Translations under genes and position numbers: made by a program
DNA from: Saussurea involucrata
Lineage: Eukaryota; Streptophyta; Magnoliopsida; Asterales; Asteraceae
Length of the DNA: 64,000 bases
NCBI GenBank assembly: GCA_033807775.1
Contig: CM066321.1
Span: 235,220,350-235,284,349, forward strand
Reading direction: 5' to 3'
Notes under the pieces: model-generated
Database searches by the model: none
Told to the model about the DNA's origin: nothing
The model's input: only the letters and a program-made list of their open reading frames with translations
In this document: positions 33,666 to 45,559 of the stretch, one piece after another
Position numbering within the stretch: position 1 is the stretch's first letter
Layout: each line of letters starts with the position of its first letter

Positions 33666-33810
33666 CTACTTGAAGACATCCTAAGTCTTCGTCCAATACT
33701 ACTTGAAGACATCTTCGGGAAGTTCTACTTGAAGATAACTTCGGCAAGGATACTTGAAGACATATTCGACAAGGATCTCTTGAAGACATCTTCGGCCAAG
33801 AAGTCTTCGG
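33666..33810 (+). repeat. tandem 26-30-bp repeats in the Copia A LTR
   Basis: Five degenerate units built on CTACTTGAAGACATCTTCGG. Each contains the near-palindrome GAAGACATCTTC. Confidence 0.75.
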
Positions 33811-34042
33811 CAGGTATTGTACTTTATCTGCAAAATATATTTGTGATATCTTGCACTGATGGAGACATCATCCGAAGATCAGAAAAAGGTTGTTTAGCTT
33901 TCGTATCTCTTTCAAGAAAGATCAACTACAACACGCTGCAGGTCAACGCTTCAAGACAAAAGGTAAATCTCAGTACTTTTCAAAAGACCTGCCTTCCTAC
34001 CCCTGCTTGACAAGTGTCCATGCATTTAATGCATGAGGCACT

Positions 34043-34050
34043 ATATAAAG
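34043..34050 (+). promoter_or_regulatory. Copia A LTR TATA box
   Basis: TATATAAAG preceded by the palindrome ATGCATTTAATGCAT (34020-34034), similar in layout to the minus-strand D LTR promoters. Confidence 0.5.
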
Positions 34051-34372
34051 AGATCGTCTTCAACCTTGCAAAGATTGCCAATTTACAATTTCTCAAGGCT
34101 TACAAGTGATGGCATTTCCTTCTCTCTGAAAAAAGTTCATTATTTATCTAAGTGTATTTTCAATTGTTTTTCATTCTCTTTGTGTCTGTATGTAAGATTG
34201 TTTGAACGGATTTATCTATTCTCTTCCGCAACAATCAAAAGTTTTCTATGTGTAATTCTTGATTTCAAATCAATAAAGAATTAAATTAAGTGAAAAAATT
34301 TTGTGTATTGTATTCAACCCCCCCTTCTACAATACTTGTTATCTTTCCTACTCCATAGCTGGGACCAACAAG

Positions 34373-34384
34373 TGGTATCAGAGC
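34373..34384 (+). other. Copia A primer binding site (tRNA-iMet)
   Basis: TGGTATCAGAGC two bases after the LTR end. Confidence 0.95.
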
Positions 34385-34416
34385 AGGTCAGTTTAATCTA
34401 ATAAACTTGATCTGCA

Positions 34417-36007
34417 ATGGCTTCATCTTCTTCCTTAAACAATGTTTCTTCTTAAAACTCAAATGTTGGATCATACGACAATGGCTCCATAGCCAAACCA
34501 CCAAAGTGTAACCCTAATAGCTTCTCTTTGTGGAAAAGTCGTATGATGCTCTTCCTAGAAGGAGTTGACAGCAGATATCCTACCATACTCCATGAAGGAC
34601 CTTTTGTCCCTAAAATTTGGGATCGACATAATGCCCAAAAGGCAGACAAAGATGAAGATGGTGATGAGTCTTCTGAAGAAGAACGAACACTTGCTACTGG
34701 AAGATACATTGTAAAGGACCCCAGTAAGTACAATGATAAAGATAAATGTCTTGTAGCTCTCGACACTAAAGTCATATCCATCATTGTTCTCTCTCTGCCT
34801 GATGAGGTTTATCACTCCCTTGTGAACTTTTCTACTACTAAGGAAATGTGGTACACTCTGTGTGCTCTTTATGAAGGTACGTCTGAAGTGAAAAAGAGCA
34901 GAAAGATTGCTCTTGTTAGAAAATATGAACTCTTCTCTTATGAGAAAGGAGAATCTCTTTCAGACTACTATAACCGCTTTAACAGTCTTCTTAATGTTCT
35001 TAAACTGTTGGGTTGCATGTATGATAATGAGGAAGTCTTGTGCAAGTTTATGGACTGTCTTCCTGATTTTTGGGAAAACATCTGTACTTGTATAAAGACA
35101 ACCAATGATCTTGATCATATGCCTCTCACTGCTCTTTATGGAACTCTCTTCAACTATGAGCAGACTAAGCTGCAAAGGAAGTCTGTCATCACAGATATAA
35201 AGAGCTCTTCCCTAGCTCTTTTAAGTGACTCTTCCAAAAGAACTATATGTATTCCAAGAATCATCTATCCATCTGACTCTGACCATAATAGTCAAGAAGA
35301 TCTCAATGACCATTTAGAGGTATATCTTAGTGATGTTGATGATGAATGTGAGAAAACTTTAGTTGACAAATTATTAGATGTAATGGTCAGGATGGATGGG
35401 TATTCTAAATCCAAATCTCACCTTTCTTCTGGAAAATCTAAGTTTAGTCGAAAACCCTCCTCTTCTCTCTCCTAACACTCCTCTTCGGACAAATCTAATG
35501 AGGAATGTTTTAACTGTGGTAAAAGAGGTCATTTTGCTTGTGAGTGCAGAAGTAAACACTTTGGAAAACCCAGAACTTCTTCCACGGGCCGATTTTCTTC
35601 AAAATCGGGAAGATCCAAATATGATTCTATCAATTCCCAAAAATTCAGCCAACCTCTCTCCTCTGTACATTCTGACCGAGCTGAAAGATATAAAGAAAAA
35701 TACAAGAGAGAAAAGGAAAGAAACGAAAGGCTAGTCAGAAAGGGAAAGGGTCTGCCTGCTGAAACTCATGATTTGGAAAAGATGAACCCACATCTGAAAG
35801 CGAGAAGGACACTTCAAATGTGCGCTTCATGGCCAAGATAAATGACATGGATGATCCAGAAGGTCACACCCTCTCAACTACTCTTGTATCAGCTAAGTGC
35901 TTCTCCTCCTCATCACAGGTACATCCCTTTCTATCTCTTTCTGATGATGAAAAGATTGAAACATTTCATTCTTTAACCATTGACTTCTATAATGCTAAAG
36001 ATGCTAA
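34417..36007 (+). pseudogene. Copia A gag, first segment (UBN2 plus zinc knuckle)
   Basis: An ATG at 34417 (MASSSS) is in frame with the UBN2 Gag domain (about 34500-35170; SLWKSRMMLFLEG, LPDEVYHSL, YEGTSEVKKSRK). A CCHC knuckle CFNCGKRGHFACEC is at 35506-35547, followed by a charged tail. Stops TAA at codon 13 (34453) and TAA at 35473, plus a frameshift near 35780, inactivate it. The frame is severed at 36007 by Copia B and resumes at 41218. This organisation, a long coiled-coil Gag C-terminus, fits the SIRE/Maximus type (inference). Confidence 0.88.
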
Positions 36008-36335
36008 TGTTTGGACCATAAATGTCCTATAATATAGAAAGTGATATAAAGAAAAACATATAATTGTAAAATGCCTTTATTTGTTAATTGGGCTTAGTTT
36101 AGTGCGTTAATAGGCTTGGGCCTTAATAATAAAAGGCCTAGGTATAAATACTAAATAGATAGCTTAGCCTAATTGTTTAGGTTTATCGTTCAAAATCGTC
36201 CCATAACCATTGTAACCGTACTCTCTGAATTCTCTGAATGGTTTATGAAATAGAGGGATGACATATTGAAATCAATCATGTTCATTGCATATTATTTACT
36301 GTTTTCATATCGTTTGCACTAATCTGGGATCCACA
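36008..36335 (+). repeat. Copia B 5' LTR
   Basis: 328 bp, TGTTTGGACC...GGATCCACA. It matches 40893-41212. Confidence 0.93.
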
Positions 36336-36337
36336 AT

Positions 36338-36349
36338 TGGTATCAGAGC
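36338..36349 (+). other. Copia B primer binding site (tRNA-iMet)
   Basis: TGGTATCAGAGC, two bases after the LTR. Confidence 0.95.
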
Positions 36350-36486
36350 AAAATTGGTCTCTGTTCTTGGTAAAACATCATTTTTTCATCAAAATCGTGG
36401 TATGTTGCTCATAAATCGATTAGGATAGTGTTTTTTATGTTTTGGTTATTTACCAACCTTTCAGGAACGAAATCTTGCAACACTAA

Positions 36487-36980
36487 TCGATTTTAGATCC
36501 GAAATTCACTCTCAGCCGCCGTGTCCGGACGTCAGCCGCTCTATCCGAAAGTTCTCATTGTATCCGGGTAAATTCTAAATCTCGTCACTTTCCGGACGCT
36601 ACTTGTCCGGATTGTAATTTGTTCCCGGTAAGTTCCTAATTTCCTGGAAACTCCAAAGTTCCCGGAAGTCCAAAGTTTCCGGGTAAGCTCCATCTGTCCG
36701 GATTCCCACTTCATCCGGACTCCTATCCGGATTGATCAGCTATCCGGTTAGTATTTTTTCGGTAACTCTATATTTTCTGGTAAGTTTAATTTATTCGGTA
36801 ACCTTTACTTTATCCGGTTACTTTTGTTATTCGGTAACTCTGTGCTATTCGGTAACTTTTCTTTTATCCGGTTTCTTTTTGTTATTCAGACACTTCACTT
36901 TTCTGGATTCCCTATCTAGAAACCACCCGGATTACATATCCGGGAGCTCCGTGCTAAGTCGTAGGAGGGGGACATTTGAG
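36487..36980 (+). repeat. TCCGG-rich leader module of Copia B
   Basis: Dispersed TCCGG, CCGGTAA and CGGTAACT units fill the leader between primer site and ORF. They end in CCGTGCTAAGTCG..GGGGGACATTTGAG (36949-36980). A near-identical terminal phrase and the same TCCGG units occur in the solo LTR at 55815-56099. Confidence 0.8.
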
Positions 36981-37059
36981 TATTCTTGATATTGTATGAT
37001 GTTTCCTTGAATCAATATTTTCAACTGTCTGGCGATCATCTAAGTGCAATAAAGATGTC

Positions 37060-38812
37060 TTGCCACCTAAATCTGCAGCAGCTTGTCAGGTATGTCTACC
37101 AACTCATAATGCTTTAGTTGATAAGATTCAACTGCTTGGTCAAAAGGTAGAGTCCCATATGTTTACCTCTAATGAACAACTACTTGAAATTAATTCCCTA
37201 AAAAAGTTAGATGTTCAAACAAAGATCACAAAAAAGCTTAAGTCTGACAACACATACCTAAAGGAAAAGTGTGCAAATCTTTCAATAGCACCAAAAGATC
37301 TTCGAGCCAAGATATCTGAGTTAAATTCAAAGCTTGATCAGTGTAAGGATGAGAAAGCAGAGATTATCTATCAATGCTCCTCTCTTCAAATTCAACACAA
37401 AGAATTTGTTTCTAAAATAACTGATCTTGAAACTAAACTCCATAAACGAGGTCAAACTGATCAAACGATTCATATGAACAAGCCTAAGGAATTCACTTAT
37501 TTCAATAAAGAATGGGGAATTGGGTATGACAACCCACAACACTTGAAAAAGATTTTGACAATGAGACCCACTCTTTACGAATTTAACTTCTTTGTTCTCG
37601 AAAAAAAATATCCCCAATATAAAATCAAATGGACCGGACCTCTCGAGGAAAAGGAAGAGGGAACTGAGGAATACAAACACGCACACACCACTAAAGTGCA
37701 ATTACCCTTTGCGTATGAAGCTCTCAACTATTCCTACAAGAAAAATAAATCCAAGTACCTTTCGAATGACTACTTTGATGGCTACAAGGTTGCAAAGCCC
37801 AAGGATTCCTCTAAAAAGGATGAGGCCCCAACTCCTGAAACCAAAACTGAGACGGACGAGTTTAAACGATATGTTCCTCCTCTTGTTTTGGAATAAAAAA
37901 TAGTCGAGTTAGAGGAGACACTCGAAAAGGAAAGGACTAATTTTCAAAAGGAAAAACAAGAGCTTTTAACTGAACTTGAGAAACTCAAATCCACCAAAAC
38001 CGAATCTGCATCTGTTGAGGAAAAGGAACTCCTTCGGGTAGAAATCAATCGGCTCACATTCAAACTGTCTTCCTTGGCAACAAAAGTGATGCAAGAGCAA
38101 GTGAGTAAAAGTCAACTCCAAGAGAAGTTTGACCAACTCCAAAAAGAAAAGGTGAATCTACCCGAACCTTCCTCGGACTCCTCAGATCATCTCCGTGTAA
38201 GGCCTTTATTGGCAAAACATCTTCTAGAAAAGGAAAAGAGTCTCAAGAAAACTGTGCTCAAAAGAATCTTAACTCTGAATTTCAAAAGTTTCCGCAACAG
38301 ATTCCTCTGAAAACACAGATTTAAAGTGTTCATCACCTCCCTCAACCAATCATGTTCCATCTGTGCCTGATATTGATTTTTCAGCCTATATGAATTCTGA
38401 TGAAAGTTCAGATGAGGAGTTTGCTAAGTTTGAATTCGACAAACCTCTTCAAAACCACACTGAATTTATGTCTAAGGTAGTAAATCGACCAGTCAAATTT
38501 CTTAAAGGTGAGTGTTCTTCAAATCTCAAAAACCGATCTGTGAACGATGTTTCCAAAACCAATTCTAAATCTCAAAAACGTTCACAGACACAGCAACAAA
38601 CCGGTCGACCCAATGATAGACATTCTTACTACTCCAGTTCTTCCGACAGTGACTTTAACGATTTTTCAGATATTAATGGCCGGAGAAAAAGGTTCAAACA
38701 AGTTTGGGTAGTGAAGAAGTCTAATGAAAGCAAAGCGAACACAAATTCATTTAATTCAGTTTCGCATGTTAGGACATACAATCAATGCTTTTTATTCTCG
38801 TACTTCTGTTGA
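37060..38812 (+). pseudogene. Copia B gag C-terminal coiled-coil region
   Basis: A Cys-containing start (CQVCLPTHNALVDKI) is followed by heptad-rich segments, an internal region with YFNKEWGIGYDNPQHLK, a stop TAA at 37894 that interrupts an otherwise continuing coiled coil, and a frameshift near 38200-38300. An acidic segment (38363 on) then ends RRKRFKQVWVVKKSNE. No ATG is in frame at the beginning; the nearest ATG (37055) is out of frame. UBN2 and zinc knuckle are missing. The terminus matches the Gag side of a Copia gag-protease junction. Confidence 0.75.
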
Positions 38813-40892
38813 ACAAAATGTGACGTTTCCTTTGAGAGTTTACTCAATTCAACAGTTGCTTCAACTTTCTCATGATTGTATTTGTTGTTCTGCATGTGGT
38901 ATGAATGATTTTGTTGATCGAAATTATGCATCTCATTGGTATGGTACTTATAGTATCTCCGGTCCTCACTATAATAGGGCATCTAACCGTCAAGGATCCA
39001 TCAACGGATGGATACCAAAATCCTTCTAATCTGTTTTGCAGGAATGTCATGTGCGTTTAGTTCATAATATACTTTTCACATGACTGCATTCGAAGGTTAT
39101 GCCACATTTGTGGGGGAGTATCAGGTATTTTGCTCAATAAGTGATTTTTAAGTGAATTCAGGGACTGTGGTAACTCATTCTGAATAACATCCTTGTGTTT
39201 GTTATTCTCCAATTTTAACTTCCATGATTGCCACATCCAATATTTTATTGATTTAGTTATTTCCATGTCTCATATGTTTGTTGATTTTCGATGGAAATAC
39301 ACTCGCTTGAATTCCTATTTGCGTTCAAAGTTCGTCAGTTTCTATTAATGATTCAATTCTTATCTGACACATTAATTGTGACTTGTTCTTCACAATTAAA
39401 CTTTCTGATCATTGCTTCATTTTTGAACATATTGTGCTCAATGAGTCACTCTGTTTAGCGCTTGATCTTGTTTCTTGAAATTCTATATTTCAAATGATTT
39501 TTGTTGATTTCTGATTATCTCAGATCAGAACCCAGACTTCATTCTTATGACTTCTGATCATCTCAGATCAGGACTCACTCTTAAAAGTTTGACTTCTAAA
39601 CATCTCAGTTTAGAACTCATACTTCACTTTTTACTAAACTGTTCTATTCGATGAATGCAAGGAGTGTTAGGAATTACATCGTTTCTATGGTTTATCCAAA
39701 ACTAGAAGGACCTAGCCAAGAAACACATCCCTTAAAGACAACAGTGAGGGGTCTAGATTGATATATGAGTTCGGAGTGAAAAGAAAAATGGTGAGGCTGT
39801 GACAGGACTTAAAAGAATTATTGGTCCTTACCAAACTGAGTCAGTTATCCGGGTAACTACACAATCTATTCATTCTCGTTCTTTGGAGATGAATATTGAA
39901 ACAAACATGGACCCAGTATCGATAACTCATGTCACCCCACCTAGCCACTCAAGTATCTCACAAAAGATGCTTGTTTCATATATTCACGGAGGTTTAGCAC
40001 ATAATCTATCTATTCCTCACTCGGAGGTCTTAGATATTGAAAAAGGAAGACATCATCTCAGGTCTCCGAACTTCATATTCTAATCACTGAGTCAATTGAT
40101 TTTAACTTGAGTCCTAAGTTAAATCAATATTTGAGCCAAACAGATATGATTTATTTCTTTCACACAAGCACGAATCTTTGTGATTCCATTTGCATATCTT
40201 CGTGATATTGCCGGAACAGTTTGAGAAGTGTTTTTAAAATTTTATTTCAGTGATAACTGGAAGTCCTATTAGAGATTCCCCGATGCCAACTCTGAACATA
40301 GGCCACACAATTATTTTGATTGTTGTGATAATAGTTACTATTGTGTTTATGTGTTAGTTGATTACCCTATTCTGGTTACTCATGGTTTTATATGGAATTT
40401 TAACTACTCATCAGTATTGTCTTCGATATTACATGATGCTCCGAATGCTCCTACTCATCATGAGGGGGAGAAATGATACAAATTCAAAGACACCGATTAT
40501 CAAGTTGAGGGGGAGTTAGCAAAAGTTGAGGGGGAGTTAGCAGTGTTACTTGATCAGTTCCGAAAAGAGTTCAAATTGTTTACAAGAGATTAATTCTTCT
40601 CATTCCTTATCAAGTGGTGTTCGCTACAAATTATTTCCTTCCCTTGAGCATATTGGTTCTACAAGTTCTTAAAGCTGAAGCTGAAAGCAAATTCAACTCG
40701 CAGTTCAAAGACAGATTCATTGAATCTGGTGATAAAGTTGAAGATATGAAGATAAGAGATTTATTCAAGGGGGAGTGTTGAAATTCACGAAGACAAACAA
40801 CACCGAAGTGTCTCAAAGATTCAAGAGGAAGAGAAGATCAAGACCAAAAGTTTTCAAGACCAATTTCTTCTTTATATAACTTTAGGGGAGAT
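38813..40892 (+). other. Copia B 3' non-coding remnant
   Basis: No sustained ORF. It contains a short duplicated unit AAGTTGAGGGGGAGTTAGCA (40502 and 40522), other GGGGGAG tracts (40464, 40769) and the purine tract TTTAGGGGAGAT before the 3' LTR. Repeated purine tracts suggest rearranged 3' ends of related elements. Confidence 0.6.
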
Positions 40893-41212
40893 TGTTAGGA
40901 CCATAAATGTCTATAATATAGAAAGTGATATAAAGAAAAGCATATAATTGTAAAATGCCTTTATTTGTTAATTGGGCTTAGTTTAGTGTGTTAATGGGCT
41001 TGGGCCTTAATAATAAAAGGCCTAGGTATAAATAGATAGCTTAGCCTAATTGTTTAGGTTAATCGTTCAAAATCGTCCCATAACCAATGTAACCGTACTC
41101 TCTGAATTCTCTGAATGGTTTATGAAATAGAGGGATGACATATTGAAATCAATCGTGTTCATTGCATATTATTTACTGATTTCATATCGTTTGCACTAAT
41201 CTGGGATCCATA
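40893..41212 (+). repeat. Copia B 3' LTR
   Basis: 320 bp, TGTTAGGACC...GGATCCATA. The terminal CA has mutated to TA. GCTAA follows. Confidence 0.93.
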
Positions 41213-41217
41213 GCTAA

Positions 41218-41450
41218 GAAAAAGGCAAATGCACAAGATAAAATCTCTTTCCTCTCAATTTCAAATCTGCCTCTCTCAACTCAAACATTTTGATAAAATC
41301 AAAGCAGATCTTGAAGATTTGAAAACCATCAACTTTACTCTTGTCAAAGAGAAAAACAAACTGATAAAATATCTTATGAAAGAACAAAATATTGTAAAAA
41401 AGTGGAATATTTCTTCTAAGAATTTAGAAAAGATTTTTCAAGACCAAATG
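41218..41450 (+). pseudogene. Copia A gag, second segment (coiled coil)
   Basis: Continues the frame cut at 36007: Lys-rich start, then heptads through LSSQFQICLSQLKHFDKI to SSKNLEKIFQDQM. G2 interrupts it after AAATG (41446-41450), and it continues at 52183. Confidence 0.8.
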
Positions 41451-44366
41451 TGTGACAACCGTCGATTTTGCGTTCAGATTAGAACTGCACTAAACATAGC
41501 AGTTACTGATATTATATGTCACACTGTCCAATTTTAGCAGTAAACCCGGTACAGTAGGAAAAATTGAGAATTCTTGCCTAAAACCTCTCAAATTAGGGAA
41601 TTATCCATATATCTCATAAAATGCCAACCAAAAAAAAATTTATCTTAAATACATATGTATATATATATATATAAACCTTACTAAAATAATACTAGTGAAA
41701 TTAACTAGTAATACTATAACTAACTAAAATTATTGTATTAAATAATTCAATCAGTTAATAAAAATAAAAATAATTTAAAAAGAAAATAAAAGACATAATA
41801 ATGCAAGTGCAAAACCACACTCCATCTCACTCTCTCTCCCTCTCCAAAACCGCCCCCCCTTATATAAACCCCCTCACTCTTCCAAATTTTGCTATTTTCT
41901 CATTACCATCTCTCTCTCTCTCTTTTCTCACACAAATTCCTCTCTTTGTTTCTCTTCCTTTCTTCTCAAGAACACCATCAAATCTTTCAAGGTTCAGCCC
42001 TAAGAACACAAGACTCAAGTCCTCAAGAACATCAAGGTATACTTCATTCATAAGTACAAAACATACATCTACTTTCTTCCTAATCTTCTTCCTTTTTCTT
42101 TGAAGTTTTCTCCTACTAGTCTTAGTTTTACACTTGTTTTATTTAAATACTTCTTTGAACATCTTAATGTTTGTAGATTCATCACCATAACATCTTATAT
42201 GTTATTAAAAAGGTGATGAATCCATAATCAAACCCTTATTATAGAACAAAGAAGAGTTTTATATAGCATGCATGCAACTTTCTTAAAAGATCTAAACTTT
42301 TGAGTTCAAAACTTTTATGAACAACTCTTTAAATCCACCAAAAACATGTTTGAACTAACATGCATAAGCTAAAAAGTCACTATTTTAAGTTGCATGAAGG
42401 TGTTCTTGACATAAACACCCAAGAACCTTCAAAAATACCCATTTTCAAGTGTTTCCAAAAAGAAGTTTTATAAATAGATTGCATGTATTTTAAATGGCTT
42501 AAAAATATGTTCTTAAACTGAAAATATATGTATGGGGATGTGTCAAATTGGATTGCATGCAAAAAGAAAGGAATATTGGTAAAAAGACAAAAAGAAGTGC
42601 ACATGCTTAAAGTTTGATTTTATCAGCATGCTGTCAGATTTTTTCTTCTCTCTTTGAAAAGCCATATCGCACTCAATAATACTCCAAATTAAGTGATTCT
42701 TTTTCTCGAGTTCACTTTTATGAGTTATGAATCAAACCCAACTAGAATCATTGAAAAATATTAAGATTTCGACCTTCAAACATTTTTCACAAAAACAGTG
42801 CGCAAACAGCAATGTTATCTGTCGCAGTTTACGTCAAGAATTATTTTATGCACTTAAACCACTCTAAAAATCATGAATCTTATGTCAAACGTTTCTTAAC
42901 ACATTTAACAAACTGTTCATAAAATATCATGACCTAAATGTCCCTGGAAGTTATCCAAAAACGAACCGAAAGTGACTACATATTCTGGACAACAACTGAC
43001 TATATTCTATTATAGCTATAAGCTAACTCTTGAACCCGTTTCATCATTCTTGTGATGAAATTGTGGAATATGTATATATACTATATGATTATGCATTTTA
43101 CTATAGCTAAAAGCTACCTCTTGAACCCGTTTCATCATCCTTATGATGAAATTGTGGAATATATATATTATGAATACACATCTTATATATTCTAACTTTA
43201 CATTTTGAACCCGTTTCATCATTCTTGTGATGAAATTGTGGAATACATATATACTATATTTAATCTCTAACCTTAGACCCTTTTCGTCACACGTTATGAC
43301 GAAATTGCGGTAACTTAAATCTAACATATGTATTGTATTATATATGGATTACTAACTTCGGTTAATCCCTTATAACTTATAAACATAAACACAACAAAGG
43401 CATTTTTTGATGATTTGGATAACTAAACGATACAGAGGACTAAGGTCTACAAACATAGAATCTTACTAGTATCCTTACGTTCGTAGGATCGAAGTAGGAT
43501 CGTTTACGGATTGCATTGCGAACCTCTTGAGAACATCTTCGCATACTACTGTGAGTTTTCGCAGCCCCTTTTTACTATTTTATACATTTTGGGGTGAAAA
43601 GCATGTTACGATTTTATTACGCATCGATTGTACTGTTTACTCAAAATACTGAATATTGCTCCGTATACTTATGCGCTATGGTATGTATGCTTATGTTAGT
43701 TGATTCCGAGTTTTACTATTAAGTCCCCGTTTACTCTACATTACCCATTAACTCACGTTTTGAGCCGTTAGTATTATGGATAACGTTATTTGGTTGACAC
43801 CCACTCACCTCGTGAGTGCATAATTACTAGCTTCCGTAACTCCGTAATTCCGTAATTCCGTAAGCATGTTGGCGATGGAACATGCAGTTTGGGGCATTCC
43901 GTAATTAGGTTTGGGTAGTGGGCTCAATACTTTAACATGTAATTGCATACGATACTATACCTTGCGTATGTTGACAAACGAACTCGTAATCCGTTGTGCG
44001 AATTTACAAAAATGTGTTTTACTACAACCGAATACTCAATCCACGGTGCGGATTTACAAACTTGCATTAAAACTGTTATGCATACCGTAAACCTGTGAAC
44101 TCACCAACTATTTTATAGTTGACCCTCTCATTTACATGCTTTTCAGGAAATACCATGTAAGGATGACTCTTAGACGACACCACAAGTAGCGGCATCCAAT
44201 GTTTTTCCTTATCATGTCATTTTCCGTTTTGGACAATTTGTATTTTGGAAAACATGATGTACTTTTGTAAACTTCTGTAATGTGATGATTGTGTGTTGTC
44301 TTCTACCTTACGCATTGAAACATTGAATTGTGACATCCCGTGTTTCCGCTTTAGCGGGGTGTGACA
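41451..44366 (+). repeat. G2 5' LTR
   Basis: 2916 bp, TGTGACAACCGTCG...GGGGTGTGACA. A TATATAAACC TATA-like box is near 41863, upstream of a CT-rich stretch. Confidence 0.95.
43039..43304 (+). repeat. four-unit hairpin array in the G2 LTR
   Basis: Stems TTTCATCA/TGATGAAA (43039-43060), TTTCATCAT/ATGATGAAA (43130-43151), TTTCATCA/TGATGAAA (43214-43235) and TTTCGTCA/TGACGAAA (43282-43304). The last unit has a matched A-to-G and T-to-C change. Flanks are conserved (GAACCC before, TTGTGG after). The 3' LTR repeats the array near 50840-51115. Confidence 0.9.
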
Positions 44367-44370
44367 GAAA

Positions 44371-44381
44371 TGGTATCAGAG
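44371..44381 (+). other. G2 primer binding site (tRNA-iMet)
   Basis: TGGTATCAGAG, four bases after the LTR. The next base departs from the usual TGGTATCAGAGC. Confidence 0.85.
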
Positions 44382-44699
44382 TCGAAGGTTATAGAGAATA
44401 CCGGTCTTTCATTGGAAAAACCCAACTATAACCAAAAGTCCAAAACTGACATGAAAACAACTGAACCTACTACTAGTATAACTAAGTCTAGGATGGTATT
44501 AACAGACTTTAATTAAACATAGCCTGATCACCTATGTTCGATTAAGGAAGGTTAATGTGAGACTAGAAATGGTTATAGTAGGAGTATGTCGATTTTTACT
44601 TGCACTCTCTAGGAGCATGCTTAGTGCGTAGACATTGCATAGGATAGACATATCACTTATGCGATTAGTTACTAAGTACACTTTTGCTTCAGTTCCACT

Positions 44700-45323
44700 A
44701 TGTCGTCATCGTCACCATCCTACACTCCCAATTCTTACTCAACCTATGTGTCGGATCACGTCACTGGTCAACCTCAAGTCAACCCACCCGACATCCGAGA
44801 AGATGAAGATTCTAGTAGCACGGAGTCGGAACATGAAGTGTCAAGTGAACGAGACCCCTACGATGAACCAAGAGTGCCACCGACCTTGGTACTACCTCGA
44901 CCAACTCCCATAATTGTTCAACCAAGCCTTGGAGGGCCACGTATAAGACAAACGGCAAGGAAGAGCATCCCAATCCCTAGACGAGTGACGTTTAGGCCGG
45001 AGCGTCCGGAAGCGCCGGAGCCGCCATGAGTTGTCACCGGTGTGCCAATCGGACAAGTGTCTGGTATGACTTGGGCACGAGATCGGCACATAAGGGCGAT
45101 GACGACCGAGCTACACGGTTGTCAGATGTGGATGGCTCACCAAAGCCATGTCTTGACAGAGCTGGTAGAGCTAACACATCAATTGACCCACATGTCGACT
45201 CAAGCTTTAGAAGGTGCAAGAATGGCTAAAAGGGTGGCAAGGAGGGCGGAGTTGGCGTGTGTAGTTGCGGGTGTTGTATTGTTGCTGTTGGTGCTTGGGA
45301 TTCTGTTTGGTGCACACTCGTGA
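44700..45323 (+). pseudogene. G2 leader ORF with proline-rich body and C-terminal membrane segment
   Basis: ATG at 44700 opens a 207-codon frame upstream of gag, broken only by TGA at 45027 (CGA to TGA is the likely change). The N-terminal half is Ser/Pro/Glu-rich (DIREDEDSSSTESEHEVSS) and then basic-proline (RKSIPIPRRVTFRPERPEAP). The second half is helical and His/Thr-rich, with RMAKRVARRAE before a 20-residue hydrophobic stretch LACVVAGVVLLLLVLGILFG at the very end. This is the layout of a tail-anchored protein. I recognise no family; an ORF here is not part of the standard Gypsy plan. Function unknown. Confidence 0.6.
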
Positions 45324-45559
45324 TGGTACTAATGCAACGTTGGATGGATGGATTGTAGCATGTGGGAGGAACTTTTGAAAAACATTTTATTTACTCGTCA
45401 TTTTCGATGCACGCATGTTAAGTATTCGAGTCGTTTGACTTATACTTAACCTTACAGTTTCAAAAATTTCAAGTAGTAGCATAAACTTTTGTAAACTATC
45501 AGTTCAAGAATTTGTAAAATTTTTAACCAAAATAATTTTTGCAAATGTGTTTTAGAATC

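Larger units (their letters stand above)
33461..34370 (+). repeat. Copia A 5' LTR
   Basis: 910 bp, TGTTGGGTCAC...GGGACCAACA, followed by a tRNA-iMet primer site. The start is placed at the TGTTG after AATATG because the E0 frame is broken exactly there. The 3' LTR would lie past 64000, so the TSD (ATATG expected) cannot be checked. Confidence 0.75.
36008..41212 (+). mobile_element. Copia B: pol-less Copia-type element inside Copia A
   Basis: GCTAA flanks the element at 36003-36007 and 41213-41217. LTRs of 328 and 320 bp differ by an 8-bp indel and a few substitutions. A primer site, a TCCGG-rich leader, a decayed coiled-coil Gag C-terminus and purine tracts are present. Pol is absent: Gag ends at the RRKRFKQVWVVKKS boundary and about 2 kb of non-coding remnant follows. 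Confidence 0.92.

Noticed and set aside
41801..42103. ORF in the G2 LTR, repeated at 49603-49903
   Set aside because: It lies in a CT-rich leader-like part of the LTR and the second copy is frame-disrupted, so it is not conserved.
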